Shown here piece by piece: positions 1-11,299 of a stretch of 64,000 nucleotides of DNA. The notes under the pieces were generated by a model that worked only from the letters and a program-made list of their open reading frames with translations, was not told the DNA's origin and searched no databases. A program made the position numbers and the translations under genes. Source of the stretch: Hydractinia symbiolongicarpus. Its lineage: Eukaryota > Cnidaria > Hydrozoa > Anthoathecata > Hydractiniidae. Within the stretch, counting starts at the first letter, position 1, and every line of letters starts with the position of its first letter. The stretch is from assembly GCF_029227915.1 (NCBI RefSeq), contig NC_079883.1:28580001-28644000 (forward strand). The letters run 5' to 3'.

Positions 1-337
1 AATGGTTTTATCCGACATGCGAATTTGGTATATCAGGCTTTGTTATGACTCTCCAGTAACCAGAAATTGCAATGTTACTGACATTTTCGTCTTTGAAGAA
101 CAAGTGGAGCTTATGTAGGGATTATCTGAAGGGTCTTAAACCTGATAGCATAGCCATAAATAATTATAATGCAGCAGTTAGCTATAACCTTCAACTAATA
201 AACTAATACATAGCCAGCATTAAGAGAACATTGCTAGCTAAATGTCTAAGCTATTGCTGTTAAGGATAGAATTTTTACACAAACCTTGTTATGACGCAAG
301 CTTATCTTCTTAAAATATTTTTATAATGGTTTAATGT
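1..337. other. no feature recognised
   Basis: AT-rich sequence without a convincing reading frame. Globin exon 1 of the plus-strand gene would be expected upstream of 2383, but no helix-A-like stretch was found here or further right. Confidence 0.3.
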
Positions 338-741
338 GAAATTGAAGATAATATTGTCGATGAGGAGTTCAAAGAACTCTTTAGAGAAGTTACAGATACT
401 GACTTTGTCATAACTACTGAAGAGTATATTGATTTCGATGTCAAAATGTGTACGTCAATTTCTGTAATCAACTCTGATGAAGTAAATTAGAGAGTGAATT
501 CAGTAAAAGAACGTGTGAGAGCATTTACCCATAGAGAATCTGGAGTTAATGATGTCAAAGAGGTTTCATCTGGTGATGGTGAATATGCTGACGTGGAAGA
601 GAAGATCACCATATATGAAGCGCTGAAAATGAATGATAAACTGATAAACTCATAGTATGACAATAGAGGGAAAAAAGCTTCTTTGCTCTCACTTAAGGGA
701 GACTAGACATTTTTGGGTTCAATAACGAAAAACAACCATTA
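338..741 (+). pseudogene. Decayed coding remnant, possibly the C-terminal tail of a DDE/Tigger-like transposase
   Basis: One plus-strand frame stays readable for about 400 nt apart from three TAG codons (488-490, near 653 and near 702). It reads as an acidic peptide: EEFKELFREVTDTDF, then a VEEKITIYEALKMNDKLINS stretch, then a KASLLSLKGD-like end. This acidic linker followed by a short 'ITIxEALKMxDxL' helix resembles the tails of CENP-B/Tigger-type transposases seen in cnidarian genomes, but no catalytic motif is present and the match is from memory of the style only. All three stops are TAG, and the first sits where a Trp is plausible. Clearly not functional as it stands. Confidence 0.35.
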
Positions 742-1410
742 AAGACATTTTTAAGTAACATTTGTTTGCACATTTTGGGTTCGTTAGTTATATGATGTTG
801 ATATTTATTTTTGTTGTAAAAAAGTTATATAAGTTGAGTTTTTTTCATTTTTTTCATGTCTGAGTTCAATCGATATTCATTAATTACCCAAATTACACCT
901 TTCACACACGAACTCGCCTTTAATATCAGATTTGGAGGTAACATTGCAAAAATTTTCAAAAAGCAGACGCTTCCAATTAGCAGATCGTCACTCTTGCAAC
1001 GACGGTGTCCTTGGAAAAAAAATACTTTACTGCCTTGAAAATTATATTAAGTTAAATTTTTAGAGAACAATATTCTGACAATAGTATATAGAGGATAGCT
1101 TTAATATTTTTTTAGCTTGTATTGACCTAGCTAGCCATGCATAGCTTAACTACTTACATTTTGAAAAAGGTTAGCTAGCTACCTAAACACTTTTCTTTTA
1201 CTTATTTGATTAACAATGTATGAGTAGTCATTCGCTAGCAGTATTTTTTTTCTACTTTTTTACTAGGAGATTTGAAGCTTAGAAGGAAATAAGGAAAAAA
1301 AAGTTTATCTCAGGTCAGGACGTACAGACAGGTTGGCTAGAAAAAAAATGGCTTGCTGATGTGGCCTTACCTAAGCATTACAGATATTTCTGTATGTTTT
1401 TCCACAGTCA

Positions 1411-1735
1411 GTGACAAAAGGTGATATAGTACATCGCATTTTGTGTGAGTACAAAGAGGGGAAGGCGTACCTATATTTTAGAAATGGTTTTATAAACGAA
1501 GTCACGTTTCATCCTTTAGATACAACTAGCAAAGTCTGTTTGCATAAAACGAAATGTGTATCTAGTCAGAGGCTTTGGTCTAAAATGAACAGTGTTTGTG
1601 CAATTGTTAAATAAAAAGGTAATGAAGAGCCTGCTGAAAAAATTATTAGTGCATACTGTACTTGCACTGCCGGTTTACTTGACAGTTGCGAATATGTTAT
1701 AGGAATGCGTTTTGTTAACCGGAATGACTAATTTT
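1411..1735 (+). pseudogene. SWIM zinc-finger gene fragment, degenerate
   Basis: The frame from 1411 runs 67 codons to a TAA at about 1612, and the same frame continues with EEPAEKIISAYCTCTAGLLDSCEYVIGMRF. The CTCTAGLLDSC core matches the SWIM zinc-finger pattern CxC...CxH (usually CTCTAGLLGSCNHV). Here the ligand His is Tyr (CEY instead of CNH). The SWIM domain binds DNA or protein and occurs in cnidarian genomes in many transposon-linked genes. The internal stop and the lost zinc ligand mark a dead copy. No neighbouring exon was recognised. Confidence 0.55.
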
Positions 1736-1739
1736 GAAT

Positions 1740-2380
1740 GCACTAGTGAGCTAGCTAAATGAAATGTAACGAAAACAAAAAAAGGTAAACCTCGAAAAAT
1801 TTCAATCCTCCTAGTTAAACAAGATGCTGTATCAACACGAAACACTAAAATGACATTTTTTTTAAAAAAAATTGGAATTCCTAAGAATTGTTTAGCAAAA
1901 CGAATAGAATAGAAAACAGGCTAAACTGTCAGTAATTTTTTTCATTTCGTTAAAAATATTATATTAGTCAGTAAGCCAAGTTTCGGTCGTTTTTTTTGCC
2001 AACGTTTATTACCGACAAGATAAGAATTTTCAAATACGTTTGAAAGAATTTAATTCTACTTTATTGGCGGTATAACTGCCTCTTTTGCGTGATTCAAAAA
2101 GTATGAAAAAAGAGCGGATTGTTGAGCGGCAAAACTACTATTAAATTCAGAAGACCCCGTGTGCAACATCGCCAATCTTGTTTCCAGCTTTTTTTTATGT
2201 TGTTAAAGATCCGTTTTGCGAAAAAAATTTTGCGAAATGAATTTTAAACTGGAAAGAGTTTTTTCTTTATTTATCTATCAGACTTGATCCTACGACTTTC
2301 TTATTATTCAAGTTTGGAAAGCGTTAGAGATAAAATTTCCTGCAAGAGAACTTAATTTAAACTATTTTTTCTCACTTGGT
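1740..2380. other. AT-rich non-coding stretch, probably intron of the plus-strand globin
   Basis: No reading frame of note. It ends in a pyrimidine-rich run and the acceptor ...CTCACTTGGTAG directly before globin exon 2. Because exon 1 is not visible, this stretch and the pseudogene fragments before it probably lie in the first intron. Confidence 0.4.
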
Positions 2381-2382
2381 AG

Positions 2383-2846
2383 GTTGTTTACTTTAAATCG
2401 TCACTTGATGGGTAATTTTGACTTCGCTGTTGCTTATGAACTTGATTTGGAAAGAATGATCGACGATGCACGAGTGGTGTTTCATGTTCGAAGAGTTATT
2501 TACGCAATAGATTCTGTCATTTCATCGCTTCATTATGGTCTTGCAGATGCTTTGCTACATATTTTTCAAATTGGGTCAAACCATGCTAGATTTGGCTTAA
2601 AAAGAATTCATTTTGAAGTAAGTATAACGACCGACCGAATGAAATATAACGCAGACGAATATGTTTTTACATTTCTAATTTTTTTTTTTCAAGGATATGC
2701 AGGAAGCCCTCTTTGTGCTGCTCACTGACGAATTTGGTGATGCGTTCGACACCTCAGCAAAACTAGCTTACGCAAAGCTTTTCAAGACGATAGTAGATCA
2801 TATGTTAGCTGGAGTTGAGTCGAGATATGAAAAAAGTATCACGTGA
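2383..2846 (+). CDS. Globin, exons 2 and 3 (5' partial)
   Basis: Haem-binding globin. Exon 2 is 2383-2617 (acceptor TAG at 2380-2382, donor GTAAGT at 2618). Exon 3 is 2694-2846 (pyrimidine tract and AAG acceptor, stop TGA 2844-2846). Exon 2 reads from helix B end through F: LFTLNRHLMGNFDF, then VVFHVRRV with a distal His (E7) and FQIGSNHARFGL with the proximal His (F8). Exon 3 supplies helices G and H (DMQEALFVLLTDEFGDAF...). The exon 2/3 junction is phase 0, as expected for the conserved G7.0 intron. Exon 2 starts one base before a codon boundary, as expected for B12.2. Exon 1 (helix A) is not visible and may lie left of the window or be lost. The gene is paralogous to the minus-strand globin at 6773-11299 and convergent with it. 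Haem and oxygen-type ligand binding follow from the family; the role in the animal is unknown. Confidence 0.85.
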
Positions 2847-2868
2847 AAATAACGGTAACATCCTTAGG

Positions 2869-3575
2869 GAATCGCAAGTCGCAAAAGTTAAAGAAAATTT
2901 CTAAGATATGAAACAGTGTCCATTGGAACATTAAAAAAACCCGGTAATACCGAACTGGGTGAAGGCTGTGTCGTACAAACCATCAATATACTTCATTTCT
3001 TCTCCGTAGCCTCCGTTTTATTTAGACAATTGCAGTTTGTTGAGAAGAACGTTTGCGTTTTGAAAATAAAACCAGTTTTTACGAATAAGTAGAATATATC
3101 TAAAGGTTCATCCAAAGGTTAATTTGGATATTATTGAGAAATTGACACAGCGAACAGACTTCTTTTTCTAAAGCCCGCTTACCATTGCCGCGTTCTTGAC
3201 TGTTTATGACAACCTCGACCCCAGAGAATACTGTATCTTTTCTGACATCGGGACAGCGCTCATCGTCTTGATATGAAAGAAAGAGACAACAGAAGTACAT
3301 ACGCATCAAATTGACGCCTACATTTTTGCAGCTTTGGAAGTTAACCCTATTCGGTCCAGGAAGAGGGGGGAGGGACGGATTCTGCCTTCCCTTCCGTTTT
3401 TTTTAATAACTCTTTTTTGCTCGGCTGCATAGTTTTGATACTTCCTGAGTTAATATTTATTTATAAGACACCTAAATGCCAAATTTTTAGGTCCCATTCT
3501 TCTTAGAGATAGAGTAATCCCTTTTTTATAGATATTTTCGAAAAAATCGGAAAAAATTGCCTCTTTATGCCGGTT
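2869..3575. repeat. Segmental duplicate, copy 1 (pairs with 5255-5962)
   Basis: Nearly identical to 5255-5962 in the same orientation, starting GAATCGCAAGTCGCAAAAG in both. Differences are scattered single bases and small indels. Both copies include the left end of a piggyBac-like MITE (TTAACCCTATTCGGTCCAGG). On the minus strand both preserve a short island reading QDDERCPDVRKDTVFSGVEV followed by a GTAAGC donor-like site, so the segment may contain an exon of an unrecognised gene. No family was identified. Confidence 0.8.
3341..3575 (+). mobile_element. Left half of a piggyBac-like MITE
   Basis: Starts with TTAACCCTATTCGGTCCAGG and follows the sequence of the full element at 5728-6280 up to about 3570. 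It then breaks into unrelated sequence (another dispersed repeat), so the right terminal repeat is missing. Confidence 0.6.
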
Positions 3576-3599
3576 TTAATGTGGCTGTTTAGCCGGTTG

Positions 3600-4640
3600 T
3601 ATCGGTTTGAAAATGAATATCTTGCATGCGCAGTCGTTTCTTGTTCTTTTTTTGGTTTTGATTAAAGCAGAACACGCTATGGAACAAGGTACATAGTTGA
3701 TCGATATCGAAGAAAAGTGCGAACGTATAATTAGCCGTATAATAAGCGGCTAACTTTAATGTATGCGTTTACTGTATTCACATGCGTTATTTTTCCTTTT
3801 GATTTGCGTTGAAGATCTGGGAAATATATATATATATATACAACACCACATCACAATGAAACTAGTCTTCAGAAAAATTGCTCAGATTTGTAGAACTTTT
3901 CTACAGACCATGTCAAAAAGGGCATTCTATTGGATGTTAAGTAGTATGTCTAATTAAGCACCTGGGGCAATTATTTCAAAACTAGTCTTCAGCCTATAAA
4001 AAAAACAAGGGCTGTCCATCGCAGATATTTCCAGATTTTCGTCCATGATATAAATCTCCTTGTCATCCCATTTTCGGCGTCCTCAGCACATAATGGCAAT
4101 TCGGCTACCAGCTTGAGCAAAATACGCATATTATTATTGAAATTGCTGTTCATGACTACATGCGCAAGTTTATTCTCGCAAAATGTATGCGAAATGTAAA
4201 TAAAACAAGATGTAGCTGATAGCTGTACAGATATGAAGCTATGGAATCAATGTTATAACGAAGCTGGGTTTATTGCTTGTCGATCTGCCACTAAGTTATC
4301 GCTTTTATTAAGAGACGAAGACTAGTAACCAATTTCTCATACTCTGTGGTTCCCATATGTACATAAAGGCAATTTCTAATCATGAACGTATCGCAAGCCA
4401 ATAAAAAACTCAAGTCTCGCTTGCATTTGCACCAGGCAAGACTAATTACTAAAAATCGTTTTTTATTACTTTTCACAAACGCAAGACTGAAATATAATGA
4501 GCTATATACATCATTTATTTAGTAAATAAAAGTTGCGCCAGTAAAACCATGTTTTAATCCAACAAACTCCCTATACAACAGCCAGTTTATGTCAATAAAG
4601 TATAAAAGTATTCATTGAAGCAACAAAGGTTAGCATTTCA
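3600..4640. repeat. Dispersed repeat also present, rearranged, at about 60970-62180
   Basis: The part 3620-4100 matches 61560-62180 in inverted orientation; shared blocks include the GATATCGA/TCGATATC area and ACTAGTCTTCAGAAAAATTGC. The part 4200-4640 matches 60970-61400 in direct orientation; shared blocks include TTTCTAATCATSAACGTATYGCAA. A short (TA)n run lies at 3829-3840. No coding potential was seen. Confidence 0.65.
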
Positions 4641-4649
4641 GGTCAAGTT

Positions 4650-5254
4650 GACCACTTAGTGCAGTTTAACCATGTCGTACAACCAGTGTGGAGTGCTTAG
4701 CACGGATGTGCTGTTGCACATCCAATGAAACTCAAGTCATACAACATATGTTTCCCTATAAAGGTTACAAAAAAATGTTAAGCAATGACGGGTCAAGCGG
4801 TCAATACAATAAACCACATTGACCATAATGATACAGGACGGGTGTTACGCATCCAATGGAAAATGCTATTTTCAAAAAACAACACCCATGTAACTTCAGG
4901 GAAATAAAATGATAAACAGGCCACAGTCTGTTGTTCATTATCTGATATGTATCATTCCATGTTACTTATGTATAGTTGGGAGTGAAAATTAATTAAAATG
5001 TGCAATGTTACTAAGCTGATACTATTTGCTTTAGCTGTACCTACATAAAAATAAACTGTAGTACCATTGGAATTTGCACAACTTTTCTCACTTTGTTTAC
5101 CTTGTGTTAAACATACAACTGCACGACCTGTTCACTTTGTTCTTACTTAGCAAATATCATCCAAATAAATAAATGTTTGTTAAAACCTATTTGCTTGCCT
5201 TCCATGCCTCGCGGTTTTTTCGCGAATTTGTCTTGGTCAAGCCAATCGACAATT
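4650..5254. other. Intergenic, nothing recognised
   Basis: Moderately AT-rich sequence between two repeat blocks. Two short CACATCCAATG / GCATCCAATGG echoes occur near 4715 and 4850, but no gene, hairpin or element boundary was found. Confidence 0.3.
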
Positions 5255-5962
5255 GAATCGCAAGTCGCAAAAGTTAAAGAAAATTTCTAAGATATGAAAC
5301 AGTGTCCATTGGAACATTAAAAAAACCTGGTAATACCGAACTGGGTGAAGGCTGTGTCGTACAAACCATCAATATACTTGATTTCTTCTCCGTAGCCTCC
5401 GTTTTATTTAGACAATTGCAGTTTGTTGAGAAGAACGTTTGCGTTTTGAAAATAAAACCAGTTTTTACGAATAAGTAGAATATATATAAAGGTTCATCCA
5501 AAGATTAATTTGGATATTATTAGAGAAATTGACACAGCGAACAGACTTCTTTTTCTAAAGCCCGCTTACCATTGCCGCGTTCTTGACTGTTTATGACAAC
5601 CTCGACCCCAGAGAATACTGTATCTTTTCTGACATCGGGACAGCGCTCATCGTCTTGATATGAAAGAAAAAGACAACAGAAGTACATACGCATCAAATTG
5701 ACGCCTACATTTTTGCAGCTTTGGAAGTTAACCCTATTCGGTCCAGGGAGAGGGGGTAGGGGGGACGGATTCTGCCTTCCCTTCCGTTTTTTTTTAATAA
5801 CTCTTTTTTGCTCGGCTGCATAGTTTTGATACTTCCTGAGTTAATATTTATTATAAGACACCTAAATGCCAAATTTTTAGGTCCCATTCTTCTTAGAGAT
5901 AGAGTAATCCCTTTTTATAAATATTTTCGAAAAAATCGGAAAAAAATTGCCTCTTTTTATGC
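5255..5962. repeat. Segmental duplicate, copy 2 (pairs with 2869-3575)
   Basis: Direct-orientation copy of 2869-3575, offset by about 2.39 kb. It continues into the complete piggyBac-like MITE, so this copy is the less damaged of the two at its right end. Confidence 0.8.
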
Positions 5963-6280
5963 GAACTATGTAAAAACAGAAAAATATGTTAAATATCTTT
6001 TAACTAAGTATCAAAAAATTCAAAGAGAATGTAAAAAGTCGCTCTAGAACTGAGCTTTAAGCAGATAGTGGTATTTCGGAAAAATTTCTGATGACGTCAC
6101 GGATAAAGTGCTGACAAAAGCAAAAATTTATTACTGTTATTTTGTTTCTTTTATGACTTGTAGTGTACCTTGTTTGAGTCAATTTGGACTAGTCCATCAA
6201 AAGTTATTGAGGAAGGGGGATATGCCCCCCCCCCCTCTAGTCATAATGCGTTCGAAAAACCCCGGACCAAATAGAGTTAA
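5728..6280. mobile_element. piggyBac-type MITE with TTAA ends
   Basis: Left end TTAACCCTATTCGGTCCAGG (5728-5747); right end CCCGGACCAAATAGAGTTAA (6261-6280), the imperfect reverse complement. The outermost TTAA on both sides fits the TTAA target of piggyBac elements, leaving inner termini CCCTATTYGGTCC. G-rich sequence just inside the left end is mirrored by a C-run near 6225. It is 553 bp long without a transposase frame, so it would need enzyme in trans. Related fragments lie at 3341, 24506 and about 50515-50945. Confidence 0.65.
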
Positions 6281-6772
6281 GGCGAGTCAACTTCCAAGTG
6301 TGTGCAGAAGAATAGCTATTTACATCCAATAATAGTTCAGAAAACCCTGCCATCTTTAAATTATTTGAAACAGAGCATCTTAAGCGCGAATGTTTAAAAG
6401 CCGAGAGCAGCAATTCTTAAGAACACGAAGCTTGTATATATATGTGAAAAATATTTCTTTATTAAAAAAAATGTTTACACGTAAGAAGAATATTTCAGTG
6501 AATACAGTCACACAAATTTTCTATAAAATCTATTCTACTGCTAGTTATTTATTCTCTTTGAAAAGTTGTTTCTAAACAGAGTTTTCTAATACAATCAAAG
6601 CAAACAATACATTTCTTTACATCCAGCTGAGGTCTTTATTTCACTCATTCAAAGCTAGAACTTTAGTAGAAAAATTTGATCGAAACTCGATCTTTGTCAA
6701 CAGTGACTCATCTTTTCGCCTAGTGTTCTTCCTGCTTTGCTTTACTCTTAAAGTCGTTGTTACGATAGCAGC
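6281..6772. other. Region between MITE and globin 3' end, no gene
   Basis: AT-rich, without a convincing frame. The minus-strand globin's 3' untranslated region should lie here, just left of 6773. I cannot fix its end. Confidence 0.35.
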
Positions 6773-9700
6773 CTATCTTTTTCCATTCAAAGACGATCGA
6801 CTTAATTGATCATTTCTGTTGTAGCTTCCCACATGAAAGACAATCTCTGTAATCAATTTTCGCCATATTGTTTTTGATTTCTCGTCAAAGGTGCCTCTTA
6901 GAACTTCTGCTAAGTTCATTAAGAACGCTTCAGTGAAATCCTAAAATAAAATAAACAAACAAATAAATAAACAAAGCAAACAACAAATAATACAAATCAG
7001 GAAAAAACAAAGTTGCAAATACCAACAAGAATCAGCCGCATTAGCGGCTCATAACCTCCTACAAACATGGAGACTATGTTAACTTCGCTAACATCTGGTC
7101 TGTCGAATCTATTGCGATGCCTCCGAAGCTAGTAGTAATAATACATCAGAAATGTTTGAGTGAGGTTTTGCAATATTAAAACTATGGGGAAAACAATAAT
7201 TGGTGATACTCATGGAAAAAATCCTAAAGGACTAAAACTGAATTTGCTATCGCCGGTTTCTGGAAGAAACACTATGTCAAATTTTTGTGACATGGGAAAA
7301 AAAGACAAATTGCATCTAACAAGTTTTTACACCTTTTTCAATATTAAAACATTAAAATCAAAAAAATCTTTATGTCCGTATTATCCAAAATTGCTTGGAC
7401 ACCGCAACCAACAGGCTTCACCAACACCAAGCAAGATTTCTGGAGGAATTTGCTATTTTATTTTTCTATGAATACATTCTACTCTAGTGATCTACCTTTT
7501 TTATTGTAGCAAAATTCTTGGATTACTTTTATTTTCTCATTTGCATTTGCGATACAGCAGGTGAAATTATTTTCCGCGAAAAAAAAAATTGATTTCAGAT
7601 GAAGAGCTTAGAAAGTGCTATGAAGATATTTTTTTGAAAAACATTTACTGGCTCCCGAGGCATTCAAGGAAAAACACAAAAAAGATTATTAGACAACTTT
7701 CAAGCGCTATTATATGAACCCAGCTTGTTTTTTTTCACATGGGGTGAGCTTTAACGTAAAATCTTACCTCAAAATCTACTGTATGGATTTTATATTTCAT
7801 ATGCACTTCTCCAATACCTTCAATCATTTTCATAACCTCATTGTACTTTAATTGGTCATCCAATGCACCAATGATCATATCAACTAGTTGATACACTCGC
7901 CTCACGTGATATACCAAGCGAGCATCGTTCAACGTCTTTTCGGCATCAAAGTAGTAGCCAGCCGCAAAGTCGAATTTCGTCATCAGGTTTCGATTGATTG
8001 TAAACAAGCTGTAGGTCAAACAGAAATTGAGGTGAAAAATGGAGAAACAGTTAGATGAATTTTTCACAAAAAAATAACACCTGAAACAATGAATTGTAAA
8101 TAAGCAATTGAAGAAAAAATTGAAAGAATGCTTTCTCCCAATATCTTTTTACTCGAATTTGCGAACATAAGTTACGGCGAAAAGTTTTAAAAATGCATAA
8201 TCGCGCGCCATTTTGAATATCAAAAAATCGAAAAAATGCCCGGGAAACAATGTTGATCGCGATATCGCCTAAATTTCGCGGTGCGGGTAAATAATTTTTT
8301 TATTTTTCTTCTTATTATATTTTAATGTGTTCCAACTGTTAAAATAAATATTTCGATAAAAAAATCAATGTTTTGACTTCGTTCACCTCACCTCACCCCA
8401 TCTCATCTTATCTCTGTATTATGCATTTACTACCTCCTAACAGGCAAACCCGTCTCCTTGGGTTAATAATAAAAGTTACTACTGACTATTCGCTTGTGAA
8501 AACATTGGATCGGAAAAAAACTTTTCCCATTGGATTGGAAAAACAAATTCAGCGAAAATTTATTCAGGATTGATTATTTCTTTATTCAATTCAACTAAGT
8601 TTATTTGTGGATATTAAATGATTTTTTCTCAAACGAAAGCTTAGACGAAAACAAAAGTGTTAGTGTATGCCCCTAAATATAAACTATAAACAGACACAAA
8701 ATAATTTTCGAGATCAAACCCCGAATTAAAATCAACCAATGAGCATAAAGCCTTTAATAATAGGAGAGTTAATTATGTTTGTTCGTGTGATGAGACAATT
8801 CTCTCTCTCAAAACTTAACTATTTCAATTTCGCAAGAAAAATTATGCTGGCTCTCCTGGCTCTCTCATCTCTTGTTTCGTAGAGACAATTAATTTGTGGA
8901 ATTGGAATGGTTGTAAAGAAAGAAGTATTTCCTGTTTATTTATGCAATGGAAACAGAAAGCTTTTTTATTTATTAGAGAAATCCATTGACTGGTAAAAAA
9001 ATAGAAAAAATACTATTCCAAATATTCCAACAAACAGACAACTATTGTAAAAAATGTTTGGGAAAAACTAAATAACAAAATTATGCTGTTTTTATGAAGG
9101 TCAAATTTGTCCGAAATATTGACGCGGAAACAGGACGGAGGTGTCTGCTAATGTACACCCTGTGCAGGTTGTGTTGTAAAAGTTTATTGAAAGTTCCCGA
9201 AACTACTCCGCTCTGTAGAATGTCTGCTTTAAAGAAGTTCTTCAATGTTTTTAAAATAACATAATCCCGATATCCAATTTGAGTGTCTGTTATTAAACAA
9301 GCGTTTTAACAGAATTTCTATTTGAAGTATGGAAAAATTGAGTTAAGTCAAATTTTAAACTTTTGCTAATCTGTTGTATGAGGTGCTCCATATCCGCTGT
9401 AGAGATGAGAAAAAAATGCGATATATAAAGTACAGGCTGACTCGTGGAATTATCCACGAGATATAATGTATTATTCCCGGTGCACGATTAGCGTTTTAAC
9501 CTTAGAAATAAAGGCGGGCGTACTAGAAAGGCGTTTATATTAGAGAGACGGGTTTAAAGCATGGAAGTCAGGTTGGTATTATATTCAGCAAAAAAAAATC
9601 TGCAAGTTTTTAAAAAGGCATAGAATTATGATGTATAAAAATAATAAAAACACAAGTAGATTCAGCACAAATCCTCTCCTAGCATTTTTGATACGTGTAA

Positions 9701-11299
9701 GCATAGAAATTTTTGCAAGATTCTACTGATACTGCTATGCGGTAGATATTTTGAAGAATGTCTAAACTCCATAGAAAAATAACATGGAATTATTATTTCA
9801 ACTTATGCCAAAAACGCGGCTTCACTAGAAAGGCGAGAACAAAAGAGAGGCGGGAAAATAAAGTAAATAAAATAGAGCCATATCTTCTTTTTTTAATATA
9901 CAAGAATTAAAGACGTCCTACTCATACAGTTGTCTCACTAATACAGATTCGACTCGATCATTTAAATAATTTTTTCGTTACGTTTAGAGTAGATGGTACA
10001 GAAAGACAACACCAAAAACGTCAAATTGACTTTTAGTTTTTCAATTTGGTGATGTGGAATTCGTATAATAAAGAAACGAAACATATATATTTGCCCGGGT
10101 GCATATTTGATTGAGTATCACCAGAAACAAAACCTGTGATCAGACGAGTTCTCTCGTGCATTACTAGGCCAGCAATACATTTTATTGGTGCTGAAACTTT
10201 TACGAACTAGCCCCCCTCCCCCCTGAGTGGGAAAGTATTACTAATGGACAGCGAAAAGCCCGTAAGGTGAGCACATATGCAGAAATTACAAGTTTATGTT
10301 TCCCTTTTATCTTAAGAAAAATCTCTAAGACACAAAGTAAATAGCTAGACAGCTATCGAAGTAGTGAAAATACACAGATTTTAATTTGCTTTGAAACTGA
10401 ACTAAGCTGTACAAACAAGCATAGAAGTTTGAAAACAGATGTAAAAACGCAAAAGTTTGCATTAACAATTTCATATCATAATAACATTGTGTAGTTTCTT
10501 TTTGATTTTTTGATTTTTTTAAACTTTGTTTTCTAAACTTATGCAGGTGTACTAAGAATGCAGTTTCGAATATGCTTTAAAACTTTCAACATTTATCCAA
10601 TAAAAAAATAATAAATAATATTTTTATTTTTCCATATCTAGTAGATCTCGCAGATAAAATTTTTTTCTTTTTAGGCTACCTTCCAACTTCTTCTCCTTTA
10701 CGTTTAGCGCCAATATGGTGAACAAAAAACCTAATACTAAAAACGTGAGGGTAGTCAGGAGTTTTTAATATCCTCGTTTGAAGAGTACAATATCTAAAAT
10801 TAAATGCAGATCCATTCCCGGTCCAAGAAAGTAATAAAAATACAAGTTTTTTTCGTGCATGACACTTGAGTCATTTAAAAGTTTATATAATGGGCAAAAC
10901 AGATATTATTAAAACAAAAATTGTGTCCGAGACATATCTTGTTTTAAGTTATGTAACGTTTCATACGAAACACGTGATAAAAGTTTGATTTGGATTTAAG
11001 TTCTGGCTTAACTGACGATAGTCAAAAATCAAAAACTAAGCAAAAGTTAATCCTGTTAAAACAAGAAACTTATGTTGAATTAAGCAACTTTAAACCTCCG
11101 TCAAAGTTTTTATTTGCTTGCAAAAAAAAGCGTGCGTTAAGACATACTTCATAAACAAATTGACAGCATTTTGGTCCACATTGGTCATCATAACAGGCCA
11201 TTGTCGACGTAAAACATTGACTTCTTCTTCAGTGAATATCCGTTGACTTGTCACGTCAATGATTCGTTTTTTTGTGCAAACACTAGATATAGAACCCAT
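6773..11299 (-). CDS. Globin, complete three-exon gene with putative N-myristoylation signal
   Basis: Haem-binding globin of 186 residues on the minus strand. Exon 1 is 11299-11148 (152 nt), exon 2 is 8008-7768 (241 nt), exon 3 is 6940-6773 (168 nt, stop TAG 6775-6773). Splice signals are GTATGT/CTACAG for intron 1 and GTAAGA/TTTTAG for intron 2. Junction 1 splits a codon after its second base at the end of helix B; junction 2 is phase 0 in helix G. These are the conserved animal globin positions B12.2 and G7.0. Key residues: Trp34 in helix A (LRRQW), Phe63 near CD1, distal His85 (VYHVRRV), proximal His120 (GEVHMKY). The true ATG is at 11299, because the codon before it is GTG. The protein then begins MGSISSVC: Gly2 and Ser6 fit N-myristoyltransferase recognition and Cys8 could be palmitoylated, as known for membrane-attached globin X. 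Membrane attachment is inference. The 3.1 kb first intron holds no other gene I can see. Confidence 0.9.
6941..7767 (-). other. Intron 2 of the minus-strand globin
   Basis: Bounded by donor GTAAGA (7767-7762) and acceptor TTTTAG (6946-6941). The plus-strand frame at 7160-7471 has no recognisable domain and lies wholly inside this intron, so I do not call it a gene. Confidence 0.75.
8009..11147 (-). other. Intron 1 of the minus-strand globin
   Basis: Long AT-rich intron of about 3.1 kb, donor GTATGT (11147-11142) and acceptor CTACAG (8014-8009). No second gene, long repeat or clear enhancer was found by eye. It explains the gene-free stretch. Confidence 0.75.

Noticed and set aside
7160-7471. 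103-codon plus-strand frame
   Set aside because: Lies entirely in intron 2 of the minus-strand globin, with no domain or splice partner.
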